A program made the translations under genes and the position numbers. This document shows positions 1 to 10,812 of a stretch of DNA of 64,000 nt, piece after piece; position 1 is the stretch's first letter; each line of letters opens with the position of its first letter. The stretch is from positions 2,852,001 through 2,916,000 of the forward strand of contig NC_035796.1 in NCBI RefSeq assembly GCF_001653235.2, given 5' to 3'. This DNA comes from Pochonia chlamydosporia 170. Its lineage: Eukaryota; Ascomycota; Sordariomycetes; Hypocreales; Clavicipitaceae. The notes beneath the pieces were generated by a model. It had not been told where the DNA came from. It worked only from the letters and a program-made list of their open reading frames with translations, and ran no database searches.

Positions 1-1102
1 CCGGGGGTAGTCGTCGGGCTTCAATGGACGCGTTGAACTTGCCAAAACAAACAACGCCAATGTGTCCTTCGGTCTGCAGGTTGACGCTACCCTCCATCCA
101 AGCTCCTCGACTGGGAACAAAGAGCTCCACGTCGGCCGTGATCCAGCCAAAACCGACGGCGTATTCCTTCGATACCACAGTGGTGGGAGTCTCGTCATCA
201 GTGGCGGCACCGTCTCGCCCGGGTTCGGGGCCTAGCGCGACGTTTTTGTAGTCGAGTAGGACGCCTCGCAGTGATGGCACATATTTGTTTTGCAGATGTT
301 GCAGGTGCTGGTATTGGCAGCTTGTCACGGGTTGGGCCCATCCATTCGGGTACAAAGGCTCGTATAGCGAGACGGTCTGTTTGAAGAATGGGAACTGGGG
401 ATCCGCAGGGATATCTGGTGGCTGGTACGCTGTAGAGGATTTTGATGTTGAAGTGGAAGGCTCGTCAATGTCCATGGCATCGGGGTCGTCGAGTGTGGTG
501 AGCTGTGAGTTCGTCTTTGACTTCTTTGCGATGACGGCGTCTACAACCTCATCGGTGACCTCGGCGTGCTTTTTCTTCTTCTTCTTATCCTTCTTTTCGG
601 ATTTTGATTCCTCGATGTTTGAATTTGTCTCGCCATCCTTTCCCTCAAGTCCTTCCGTCTCCTCCGTGTGGTGCTTGCTCTTCTTCTTCTTTTTCTTGTC
701 CGACTTGGCTGCGTCGGCTGCCGCTACATCATCGCCGCCAGCATCTCCCTCATGCTTGACTTTCTTGTCCTTCTTCTTCTTCTTTTTCTCGCTAGTCACA
801 TCTTGACTTCCGGAAAGTTCTTGGCTTTGGGCAATTGCATCTGCGGTGACGCTCTTGGATCTCTTGTGCTTTCTCTCGCCATCTGCCAACGCGGCATCCT
901 CCTCGCGCGCCCGCTTCTTTTCCAACTTTGACGACTTGTCCTTCTTGTGTTTCTTCTCGTGCTTCGGTGTCGCCGGTTCGGGCGATGCTGCGGCGGGCAT
1001 TTTGGCCGAAGCTGTCGTTGAGGCTGGTGGAGAGAGCTCGACTGGCTTGGTGGCAAGCAATTCGTGGTGTACCAGAAATTTTTTAGTTTTTTTGGCTGGC
1101 AT
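1..1102 (-). CDS. RPA43: DNA-directed RNA polymerase I subunit RPA43 (3' end off the window)
   Basis: Open minus-strand frame of 367 codons from ATG at 1102 to the window edge; no stop is reached, so the C-terminus is missing. In yeast Rpa43 pairs with Rpa14 to form the Pol I stalk, the counterpart of Rpb4/Rpb7, and contacts Rrn3 in the nucleolus. The recognisable part is the Rpb7-like N-terminal (SHS2/tip) fold at about residues 235-290, with VSLYEPLYPNGW, then QHLQNKYVPSLRGVLLDYKNV. It is followed by the start of the OB-fold region (GWITADVELFVPSRGAWMEGSVN), which ends near GVVCFGKFNASI. Oddity: about 230 N-terminal residues are disordered and extremely Lys-rich, with repeated EKKDKKKKKK blocks, which resemble nucleolar localisation signals; yeast Rpa43 lacks so long an extension. 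The start was chosen as the first in-frame ATG. Family assignment is firm; the N-terminal extent could change if an upstream exon exists. Confidence 0.85.
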   Translation of the reverse strand, partial: MPAKKTKKFLVHHELLATKPVELSPPASTTASAKMPAAASPEPATPKHEKKHKKDKSSKLEKKRAREEDAALADGERKHKRSKSVTADAIAQSQELSGSQDVTSEKKKKKKDKKVKHEGDAGGDDVAAADAAKSDKKKKKKSKHHTEETEGLEGKDGETNSNIEESKSEKKDKKKKKKHAEVTDEVVDAVIAKKSKTNSQLTTLDDPDAMDIDEPSTSTSKSSTAYQPPDIPADPQFPFFKQTVSLYEPLYPNGWAQPVTSCQYQHLQHLQNKYVPSLRGVLLDYKNVALGPEPGRDGAATDDETPTTVVSKEYAVGFGWITADVELFVPSRGAWMEGSVNLQTEGHIGVVCFGKFNASIEARRLPP

Positions 1103-4100
1103 CTTATCGATTACCACGGACAGCCAGTCGTGGCCAGGAGAGTGGGGCGAACGCAGCAGGACCATTCGGCACTGATTCCGCGCATAACGGCGGCACCCAG
1201 CTGGACATGACTTGGGCGATGGTACTTGTCAAAGTTTAAAATTCTTTGTATTTCATGTGCTGAATCAGTGGTTCTCGCGCCTCTTGGCTGCGTAATCATT
1301 TGAAGAAATTTCTTTTTCTCTTCTAGAAGCTTTGGATTGACTCGTTTGGTCTAGAAGGCTGCAGCGGATGGTAATTGGAAATGGAAGGTTCCAAATTTGC
1401 GCCGTGGAACAGAGTGGGTGAAAGGTACTCCAAAGAGGCTTTACCCGTGTCCACGATGCAGCCGTTGGAAGGGCTGCGACGGAAGTGAACTGGCTGAAGT
1501 TATCCGCTACAACGGGGTTGATTTTGTATTGAAGGAATGCTTGGTAGTGTGCGCATTGTGTGGATTGTGCTGTATCACAATGCCTTGCACTTGCCGTGAT
1601 GTCGAAGTGGTATGAACCCCCGCAAAATCAATGCATGCTTCAACCCATACCTTTCCCCAGACTTTGCTCGCCATCATGCCATGCATGACACGGACTTTCC
1701 CAGTCGGCTGGTCAAGACACCTACAGTAAGGGGTCATTCAACGCAATACTACTTGATACTCGGCAAATTCCGACATGGTTAGACCTGTTGCCCGCCGTAA
1801 AGTGTCTTTGCTCTTGCCAGGAAAGCACTACCCTGTAGGATGAATGAAAACACATATCGGATTGAAGAATCCCGTGATCCAGGCCATTGACAAGACATCA
1901 AATCCGGCGCGTCAAGCTAGCTCTGGCAAAATCGACGATCCTGAACCCATTCATGTCGCGATGCCTTACTTTCCAAGTTGGAATATTGGCCACAACTTGT
2001 CTTTATTGGTTGGATCGGAGGGTATGCCGATCCGGCGAGCGTTTCCGACACTCAAGCCAGACATTGATTCAGTGAAATCAGCCACACAACACCAGAAACT
2101 GACACGCCGCCGAACTCCTCCAAGCCGCACTACCCAGTCGCATCATTACCTGTAGCAACAAGATTTCACCATCCAGGCAGTGCGGTCAGTGCCAAGCTGG
2201 TGGTTACATCGGCTGGGGCGAGGAAGGGATTTCATGTGCCGCTGCTTCAACAGTCAGATGGCATAACGCTGGTTTGCTCCGTCGCGAAGACACCCTCATT
2301 CGTGCAGCATGTTAGCACTGAGCAGTATGGAGAAATTGTTTCCAAGCTGACTGCAGATCCGATTGATCCTGCTGAAACTCGACCTCCGTGTTGTAACCAC
2401 TCTCCAGTCACTCACGGCCAACTTTCTGTGTGGTCTGGTCCACACTGAGTGACAACCGTGAGCCTGGTTGGCAGAGGAAATAAATGGAGACTGGAAAATA
2501 TTCACGCCTTCAAAAACTGGCAACAAAGCCACAGCATGCAATTTTTTGGGCCTCTTCTGTTCACCGAACACGGCTCTAACAAAGCGACACTGCACATGTG
2601 ACTGCTGGTACAAGTCGAGCATAGCACTGCAAGGTGCTGTTCTCCGTCCTCTACGTCAAATTGTGGTCGGTAGGTGTCAAACAATCCGCTCTCAGTCATG
2701 TCTTGCTGACAATGGAGGCGTATGGAGCATTCCGCAGCCAGAAGCCACGCGAGAAGAAAAGAACTCGCTCGACGTCTCCATATCTTCTGCTTCTTTGGAA
2801 ACATCTCCGACCAGACCGCCCATACTCAGCAGTACTGTACCAAGCAGTACCGAATATTCACCGCGGTTGCTCAACTGTCTCCGGACTTGGAAAGGCGATT
2901 GGGCGAGTCATCTATTTTTGCCGCGAAGTGTTCCCACTCAACCACTTGGAGAACCACTCAAAGAAGTCAACGGTGCTAAACCTAACCGCCATCACGGTTC
3001 TGCTCCGCCCAGAAAAACTTCGACAACTATGCTAAGCCAATTATCTATCGCCCCAGAGCTTCTACCAGTCGACCACTGAGAAAAACAACGCACCCGGAAC
3101 AGGCAGGACCTTTGGCCGACGGTCAGTGTCCGTTTGAACCAGACATTGACCAGACGTTGACACTAGTCAGATCAAAGTGGCCCAAGTCATGCTCCCCCAG
3201 CTTCGCTCGAGCGTTTCCGCCATGTCAACCCCATTATTCTCCATCAACTCCATAGGACTTCCACTTTTTTTCTTTGAAGTTCAGAAGTCCGTGTGTGAGT
3301 AAGGTGACTTCGATGCGTTTCGATGCACGATCCTTCCTATGGGATGTATCCTCATCTCCAGTATCCAAGTACCGGAAAAATGACAAGGTAACAGCGGCCC
3401 GCGAGCCAGGATCCTTCGCGGCTTTAGTACTCGGCCTTATTACATGAATTACCAGGTCTTTGAGTAAGCCGTCACCTGACGTTTTGCTTTTCTGAGACTG
3501 GGACTCGCCATGTGTATTATTATCCCGTCCAGGACAGCCATCTTGTCAGCGGAGGGGGGCTCTTCAGGAACGACTTGCATTTGGGCTGCATTGTTCCTGC
3601 ATGTTGCGTGAACCACCCGACGCCTCTTGGTTACAGGATGCCGTAGTGGTTGCACCACAACGGTAGAAAAACGTGCTGGCACCTTCTGGATAAAAAGAGC
3701 GTACCTGGCCTAACCCGTGCTAGGCCTAGACAAAGAACGCCATGCTCCATCGAGTCCATTCAAGTGGCCATGAGCGCCGCCACCATCGGAGTCAGTGCCT
3801 TTCAACGTGGTGGACACATGTGAGAGGGCTTCCGTCGCTCAGGAACACCACATTGTTTTTGATCAAAGAGACCTTATTCAGACAAGTCTTGTGGCAATAG
3901 ACTCGAGTGTGTGTGGAGGAGTGGAATTGCGGACCAGCGACTTTGGAATATGGAAGCAAGTCTGCGATAACACGCGTACATGGGCGAAAACTCGTCGTAA
4001 CGTCGCAATCTCATAGGATGGCTGAAGAATCCTTCCACCGGGTCAGGCCCCGGCAAGGGATCTGGTACTTGTTTCATCACCAAACATGGAAGCCAACGAT

Positions 4101-4437
4101 AGGTTTCTCAATATGTATCTCGATGAGTTTTCTTAGTTCTCCTGGGGTGAAGATGATTCCAGTTCCCACTCGAGGACAGTCCGTCACAAAGGGTATAAAA
4201 TGGTCTTGATTCCCCCGGATTTTGGATTAGGGAGATCATCATCATCCACAGAAACCACTTTGACAGGTTCAAGACACTCTCTTTCCTTCACTTTATATAC
4301 ATACATTCTTTGAAGTTTGCAACCCTGGTGGTTCATACATACACACTTCAACCCACTGCACATATACACACAACACACTCTACATTCACTACTTCATATA
4401 CCTTCTTTTGTCAAACACACAAGACAAACAAGTCAAA
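1103..4437. other. Intergenic, 3.3 kb, no supported gene
   Basis: Between the 5' end of RPA43 (minus) and the secreted-protein gene (plus). Only short, compositionally unremarkable open frames occur. The longest (2468-3079, plus, 203 codons) has no recognisable domain, no good start context and no splice-supported extension. Nothing resembles a transposase, terminal repeats or a tRNA. The last 250 bp are the promoter and leader of the downstream gene. Confidence 0.6.
4194..4299 (+). promoter_or_regulatory. TATA elements and C/A-rich leader of the secreted DPBB-like gene
   Basis: Two TATA matches stand upstream: TATAAAA at 4194-4200 and TATATA at 4294-4299. The second lies 144 bp before the ATG and is followed by a purine-poor, CA/CT-rich leader (about 4310-4437) ending in CAAGTCAAAATG. 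This layout is typical of strongly transcribed filamentous-fungal genes. The transcription start itself is not determined. Confidence 0.5.
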
Positions 4438-5094
4438 ATGATTGCTTCCATCGCTACCGTTCTCGTCGCCTCTGCTGCTGCCGTCTCAGCTGGCGCCATC
4501 CCCAAGCGCGGCCAGAGTGCTAGCATCACTCCCCACGACCAGTACTCTTCCTCCATCGGTGTTATCGGAGGCAAGATCAACACCAACCGTGTTGCCTACT
4601 GGCCCATGGGTGTCAACTGCAATGACATTTGCGTCAAGGTCTCTTACAAGGGCCGCAGCGTCCACCTCCTGAAGATTGACCAGTCTGGTGGTGCCCACGA
4701 CATCTCTTACGATGCCTGGAACTACCTCGCCTTTGGCAAGTCTGCCAAGGACGAGCCTCACACCGGCGGTGGCATCGCCATGGACTACGAATTCGTCGAT
4801 GCCGACGAGTGCAAGGACCTCATGGACGACGGCAAGCTGCCTCTCTCTGCCTCCAACAGCATGGGCTACGTCGGCTCTTGCACCCAGGACAAGAGCAGCT
4901 GGGTCGCCAAGAACTACGAGCTCATCAACATCCTCGACCCTGTCTGCCACTACGGCTACGATGAGAAGTGCACTCTCGACCTGAGCGTCAGCAACCAGCC
5001 CAAGTGCCCTCACACCCTGGGCGAGAACCACTCTCCCACCGGTCTCAAGGTCACCAACATTGAGTACGGCACTGGCAAGGAGGTCACTGCCTAA
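4438..5094 (+). CDS. Small secreted cysteine-containing protein with DPBB/barwin-like core
   Basis: Single exon, 218 residues. The ATG at 4438 was preferred over the in-frame ATG at 4408 because it has the better context (TCAAAATG) and opens directly on a signal peptide (MIASIATVLVASAAAVSAG, followed by a KR dibasic site that may be processed). The mature protein has seven cysteines. Residues about 55-105 (NRVAYWPMG..C..ICVKVSY.GRSV..LKIDQSGGAHDISYDAWNYL) follow the pattern of double-psi beta-barrel folds as in barwin, expansins and RlpA, where a CVKV strand leads to a D-[LI]-S-x-x-A-[FW] segment. Codon use is strongly biased to C-ending codons, unlike most neighbours, which suggests high expression. 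The likely site of action is the cell wall or outside the cell. The family function is unknown to me; a wall-binding or host-interaction role is inference only. Confidence 0.75.
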   Translation: MIASIATVLVASAAAVSAGAIPKRGQSASITPHDQYSSSIGVIGGKINTNRVAYWPMGVNCNDICVKVSYKGRSVHLLKIDQSGGAHDISYDAWNYLAFGKSAKDEPHTGGGIAMDYEFVDADECKDLMDDGKLPLSASNSMGYVGSCTQDKSSWVAKNYELINILDPVCHYGYDEKCTLDLSVSNQPKCPHTLGENHSPTGLKVTNIEYGTGKEVTA

Positions 5095-5197
5095 ACAAGT
5101 TGAAAAAGGATATAGAATTATAGACATTTTTTGTACATATTTTTAGAAAGCGGCACATATCACGACTACACAAATGACCAGATTGGAATGATAGAAC

Positions 5198-5203
5198 AAT
5201 AAA
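5198..5203 (+). terminator. Poly(A) signal AATAAA of the secreted-protein gene
   Basis: Canonical AATAAA 104 bp after the stop codon, in an AT-rich 3' region. Placement fits a normal 3' UTR. Confidence 0.5.
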
Positions 5204-6075
5204 GTATCAAAACTACTTGACTTTTTACTATACATGCATTACATTGTGGACTCGTGTGAAGTGGTTGACTTATACTTAAGTACTCCGTATGGAGTAGTTC
5301 GACTATTAAAGTACACAAAAAAACTACAGGATGTTGACACTATGGCTCCAATATCACAAATATGAGTTAAAACAGTCCCGACCGTTGGTCCGGTTTTGAT
5401 GCGCATCAAATCTTAATAAATTGACGAAAACCCCCAGGTTTTGGACAAAGACTGATTACAGAGCGCAGCAGATCGATACCGCGCGCTGCGACGTCAGAGT
5501 GCAGGATGGAAGCGTGAAAAGAGTCGCATGCAGGGTCCAGTGGTGGCTTGGGAAAAGCCATTCATCTGTATTTCCAATGGATGACAGACATGGACAGATG
5601 CCGACTCATGTCCGCGTCCGTGTCTGTATTTTAACCTAGCCAAGGGACCCCACAGGTTATATGTGCCTTTTCGTGCATCCCCATTCGTGGAATGGTCCTT
5701 TGTTCTCCACAATTCGCCGAGGTTCTACGGCTTTGGCTTTGCACAGCCAAATCACATTTACGGCTTGTTGGACGGAACCAACGCTCTGACTAATTAAGCC
5801 GACTTGCTCAACATTGGCCGACAATGAAGATTGGACGGGGTTGACATCCACATGCTTTCAATGTTTCCGTAGGCATTCCGGGGAAAGCAAAACTCCAGAC
5901 TCCGTCATTACTTGAGCTACAATTTCGCTGCTCTCTCCCGGCGAGCAATCCCATGCAATTGTGAATCAAGTCTGCGCAGTTTTTCACAACTGTCTGCAAC
6001 AAAACCGACCAAGACACACACACACAGGTTTTCCGAGGCCCCGCGCCAGAACCAAGTCTCACACACAAACCGGCT
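5204..6075. other. Intergenic, upstream of GTP cyclohydrolase II
   Basis: AT-rich beginning, then the promoter of the cyclohydrolase gene. It holds one copy of the 9-mer TACTCCGTA at 5281-5289, inside an imperfect palindrome (AGTACTCCGTATGGAGTAG). No gene seen. Confidence 0.5.
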
Positions 6076-7271
6076 ATGCCGTCACCCACACATCCCGAGC
6101 TCGGCGAGACGAGCCATCTCCCGTCGTTTTACTCTCCGCGCTCAACGCCAGTCGATGCCACTGCCTCTGGCGACCATGAAAAACACTCTCACGAACATGT
6201 AGACGAATTATCTCTAGCACAGAGCTCTCGAGACTCGACCAATGCGTCGCAAGCGCCTCCGCCGTCGCTGCTCTCCCCCGCCTTCACCCCGCCACAGACT
6301 CCAGGAACTCAAACACCCACGAGAGCAGGACCGCGTGGTGTTCCTGTAGACAGCTCGATTCCCGACGGCGGATGCGGTAACAAGAGGCCAAAGCTGCTGC
6401 AGACGCTGCCTGAAGTGCAATGCATCGTTCGCGCGCGTATTCCCACTGTTACTGGCACAGAAATGTTTCTCCATCTGTATACCAACAATGTGGACAACAA
6501 GGAGCACTTGGCCATTGTATTTGGCAATCACATTCGGAGTAAGAGTCTCGATGCGCCCCGCGAAGGAGAAACGGAGATGGATAGAATGATTCGGGGCGCA
6601 TATACCGGTAGATTGTTCCCCGGGCGCACAACCAGTGGCATGAACGACAGCCTCGAAACGCCTCCTACCGTTGAACAAAGCTCAAGCGCAAGCTCGCAGC
6701 CGCCATTGGTACGAATCCACTCTGAATGCTATACTGGTGAGACGGCTTGGTCTGCGCGCTGTGATTGCGGCGAGCAACTCGACGAGGCGGCACGGCTGAT
6801 GGGTATGCCGGGCAATGCCTCTGGTGGGATTATCATCTATCTTCGCCAAGAGGGACGCGGTATCGGGTTAGGCGAGAAACTTAAGGCCTATAATCTGCAG
6901 GACTTGGGATCGGACACCGTCGAGGCGAATCTGCTTTTGAGACACCCTGCAGATGCGCGAAGCTACGGCTTGGCTACGGCCATGTTGTTGGATCTGGGGC
7001 AGCACGATGTGCGTCTGCTGACCAACAATCCTGACAAGATTCGAGCTGTTGAAGGTCCAAATAGAGAAGTCGTGGTTAAGGAGAGAGTGGCCATGGTGCC
7101 GCTGTCATGGAAGGGCAAAGGGGGCTTCAAGAGCCAGGAGGTGGAAGGCTACCTCAAGACAAAGGTACGTTTAATACGTGGGCTTTCCCAATACCGTAAT
7201 GCCGATTTGATGCTGACGGCGTACAGATTGAAAAGATGGGCCATATGCTGGACATGGCTGGATCGACGTAG
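6076..7271 (+). CDS. RIB1: GTP cyclohydrolase II (riboflavin biosynthesis, first step)
   Basis: Two exons, 6076-7164 and 7227-7271, give 377 residues; the 62-bp phase-0 intron has donor GTACGT, branch GCTGAC and acceptor TACAG. Splicing replaces a long read-through tail with [14 protein letters not shown], the expected end. The enzyme opens GTP, releasing formate and pyrophosphate, to give 2,5-diamino-6-ribosylamino-pyrimidinone phosphate. The RibA/RIB1 signature is clear: HSEC at 215-218 and [12 protein letters not shown] supply the three zinc cysteines, followed by [25 protein letters not shown] and the LLTNNPDKI motif. The first 115 residues are disordered and Pro/Ser/Thr-rich, and an extra loop of about 45 residues precedes the zinc site; both are common in filamentous-fungal homologues. 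Cytosolic; no bifunctional RibB domain is present. Confidence 0.95.
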
Positions 7272-7744
7272 CACGACAAAAATACGGACGGACAGCATGT
7301 AGGCGTTGGATGGGGACACATGGACGGCGCGTCAGGCATATAATGGCGTTTTTGGTTGTGCTTTGCATATTTGGACAATGATAGCGGGTAAATGCATATA
7401 ATATAAAATTACATACCAATTGAAACGAGTTCCGAAAGCACTCATGATGAGTATGGGTATTTGAGGCATGCAATTGTTTCTGCATGTGCCCTCTTAAATA
7501 CATGCGTGGCTAGAGGCGCGTGCTTCAACAGTGACGTTGGACCCACAAGAATTTTCGATGGGCTGCCAGCGCCTGAACATTTTCTCATCTTCACATTTGA
7601 AATCATCACTTTAACAAGAATCAATTCTAATCCTCTTCCAGCAGCTGCGACGCTTTGTTTTCCGGTTGCCCACGGTGCTTCACCCTTCCTCTTCACCCAC
7701 CATCCTTCTTCGCTCTCCTTTTCGCAACCATGCCTCGATAGAAC
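7272..7744. other. Intergenic, tandem spacer
   Basis: 473 bp holding the 3' region of the cyclohydrolase gene and a pyrimidine-rich leader (about 7640-7735) of the coilin-like gene. No other feature seen. Confidence 0.5.
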
Positions 7745-10362
7745 ATGTCCAACCACGATATCCGATTGCGCCTCGCCATCCGGCGTCATGGCGTGCCGGA
7801 AGTCAAGCTCATCTGGCCATGTGCTCGGTCTCCAGACATGACCATTGCAAAGCTGCTGACTCTGGTTGACGAGGTAGTTCCCTTGGAGAGCAGCGAATGG
7901 GGTCTAGAAGACTATGCGGTCGAGCTGTCCGACCCGTCAAGAGGGAGCTACGAGTGTCTGCACTTTCAACGGGTTTCGCAGATTTTGAAGGACGAGGATG
8001 AAGTTGTGTAAGTTTACTTTCTCCAAAACTCTCCTATAAATCTCAGGACGTGTTCGACTGATTTTACTTTGGTAGGATTCGATACCTTCTGACCGATGAC
8101 ATTCGAAGTCGACGACTGAGCGGCCGCCACCAAATTTCAACAGACGGGAAACATCTTGTTGATGGTCTGGCATTTGGCCGCCCGTGGCTGCGTGCGCCTC
8201 GCGATCGACCGACTCTGGAACTACCGCCACGCAAAAGGGCACGCATTGGGAGGCAAGAAATAGACGAGCCCGAGCAATTGCTTTTGGAAGGGCCTTCTGC
8301 ATTTGATGGGTCATCTGCCGGGGTCCAGGCTGCCTCTGATGATGAGAGAGAGGACGACGAGGACGAAGATTTCAACTCTGGTTACGAAGTAGACGAGAGT
8401 TTGTCGGATGATAGTGACAACGACGGCGACGTAGACTTTTCGTCAGGGGAACTGGATCAAGAGCTGGCCTTTCTTGCGAAGGACAGAGCTGGCCATGCAG
8501 ACGATGAGTTATTGTCAAAGGAGCTTCATAAGGTAGTTGATGGTTCTGAGAGCAAAGACGACCAAGACGACAATCACTCTAGCGCCAATGAATGTTCTGT
8601 GGAAAGTCTCGCTGCTATTCGACAGGCGTTTCCTCTCTTATCGTTTTCGACAATCGAGAAGGAGCTCTTCAGACAGAAACAAAGTTTGCGAAGGACATAC
8701 GATGCGCTACGAAGCTCGACTGCCCCAAGTCTTAGTTTCGACGACATGATGGATCGCATGGTCACAGGACTCTTGGAGCAAAATGAATCGTCACCAGTGC
8801 AGCCAGGGATACCAGATCTATTTGGTCGGAGGCCGCAAGCTTCGAAATCTCTTATCACGGTGATAGAAAGCGAGTCGGTGACGTCAACTTCAGAGTTAAA
8901 CTACGACGATACCTCAGATGATTCATCCGATTCCGATTCCGATTCCGATGACGATGACGATGAGTCCAATGAGGACAGCTCGATCTACGATGAGGACAGC
9001 AGCGATTCTTCAGATGAAGACTCTGAAGAAAGCAGCGATGCATCCTCCGACGACAGCGCTAGTGACTCTGACGCATCTGAGTCTGAGTCCGAAAGGGTAT
9101 CCACCCAGATGATTCCAAGGCAAGCGAAGATGCTGACAGAAGCCACGGAAAGTGCACCTTACACTGGCCTCACGAGGACACAGAAGCGAAATGCTCGACG
9201 AAAACGAGCCAAACTATTCAAGGAAGAAGGCACCTCCACGCCAGAGTCGGGGGATGCCGAGCTCCTCGCCCGAAAGCAAGCATTATTAGGCACCCTGTCC
9301 GAGGGTCCTCCCTTGGAGGCCGCAGATAAGTCAATGATGGTCAATGGCAAGGCAGCCGAGACTCCAGAAAAACTTGAGGATGATCCGTCGACTTCTGAAA
9401 AAGATTCATCGGCGCAACGTCGGGTGCGAGTGGACATGGGTGTGAGCAGAAGGATGTTATTCGGTGCATTGGGCCTCAAGAACCCCAAGTCCAAGGCTGA
9501 TGAAGAACGAATCAAGAATAATCTTATGAAGGACGTCAAACCGCTGAACAACTCCAGAATCGTAGAGGTTATCAACGACACGGAGGCAAAGAAAGAAGGC
9601 GAAGAAGACGGCGGCGACCCTGACGCATGGAAGTCAAAGATTACGTATCGGGCTGTAGAATGTTGTCATGAGGGAATGGTGCTGTCGGAGCCACCATTCC
9701 CATTTGTCCAGCGATGGGACCCTCAGCAGCAATATGGGTCGATGCGGAAACGAAAGAGGGAATCTCGAGCCTACTACGACGATTCCTATGTTGACGAAAG
9801 CTCCGCCGTATTTGCAGACGAGACAGAATCAAACGAAACAAAGGGTAATTCCAAGAAGAGAAAATCAGCAGGCGGTTACAAAGATCCCTTTGGGAATCTC
9901 GTCAACGGAGTAGAAGAAGCTGCAGACGATGCACAAAACGACACTGCCCACGAGGTCCATGATACAACAACTGAGCAGGATCTGCCGGCACTACCAGAGG
10001 ACGTAGGCAGTCTTGCGGTACTCGAGAAAGGCAACATCAAAGATGGAATGGTAATTACATGGAAGCAGTGCATCATGTCGAAAGCAACTCAATGGCAGCC
10101 AGTGATTGCATCAGTGACTGGAGAGGTTTTACCTGGCAGCAGCGAGTCTAGTTTAGAAGTGCGGCTGGCATTTAGGGATCGAGAGTACAAGGAGAAGATT
10201 TACGACGACAAGGGCCAGAGAATATACGATAAGTTCGAGGTGCCTGATTTTGATGAAGACGAAGAGGACGAGGATGATGGGCTTCGGACTGTGTTGTGGG
10301 ACGAGATGATTGAACCCAAGGTCCTTCAGGAAGAGTCACCGTGGGGTAATGGAGATGCATAA
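7745..10362 (+). CDS. Coilin-like nuclear protein (ubiquitin-like N-terminus, acidic linker, atypical Tudor-like C-terminus)
   Basis: Exons 7745-8007 and 8076-10362 (68-bp intron, GTAAGT, branch ACTGAT, acceptor GGTAG) encode 849 residues. The ends resemble coilin, the Cajal-body scaffold. Residues 1-95 (IRLRLAIRRHGVPEVKLIWP ... VSQILKDEDEVVIRYLL) follow the layout of the coilin N-terminal self-association domain. The last 110 residues (from about 738, KDGMVITWKQ) end in TVLWDEMIEPKVL..ESP, which closely parallels the human coilin C-terminus (TVFWKELIDPRLIIESP). Between them are a basic PPRKRARIG nuclear-localisation-type segment (about residue 140), a CUE-like helix pair at about 264-302 (LAAIRQAFPLLSFSTIEKEL), a Ser/Asp/Glu run at about 364-427 resembling CK2 substrates, and basic patches (RKRAKL; MRKRKRE). 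Expected role: nuclear body or snRNP-associated scaffold. The coilin relation is an inference from domain order and short motif similarity; the conservative name is an uncharacterised fungal nuclear protein. Confidence 0.7.
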
Positions 10363-10791
10363 ATAATGCTGTTCCGCCACGAACAGTTGCTTGCTGTCAG
10401 TTATTGGGCATATTGCATGTTGGCGTTGGGGGAATACTACCAGACACGTGTATCATAGAATTTGAGGTTCAGGCGAGCCATCACAGTATTGCAATGCATC
10501 ATGGTGGATTATGCTTTCCAGTCATACTTTGAATAAAGGATAGATAATGGCTACACGATATGCTGTTCAGTCTGTCTAACATACGGAGTAGTAAAATGGA
10601 ATATTGGTCACAAACGAGGCGTTTCAGCCACATTCTCTATGAGTCTAAGAGATGCTCGTAGGCTCTTTTCGGATTGTCGCTATAGAGTACAAGTCGTTGG
10701 ACAGCAGTGTCTGGCGCGAACAGTAAGCGGAGGTATTAGGTTTGGGTGTGTCTGCTGCTAGTGGCATTGGATGGATGTGGACCCTGGGAAG

Positions 10792-10812
10792 TTGGAATGT
10801 TGGAATGTTGGA
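10792..10812. repeat. Short tandem repeat (TTGGAATG)
   Basis: Two and a half copies of TTGGAATG, bracketed by two copies of TGGACCCTG. Probably slippage; no function seen. Confidence 0.5.

Noticed and set aside
2468..3079. 203-codon plus-strand frame
   Set aside because: No domain, mixed composition, competing overlapping frames.
4486..5127. 213-codon minus-strand frame opposite the secreted protein
   Set aside because: Antisense shadow produced by strong C-ending codon bias; Val/Ala/Leu-rich, no domain, and the plus strand has a signal peptide and good promoter.
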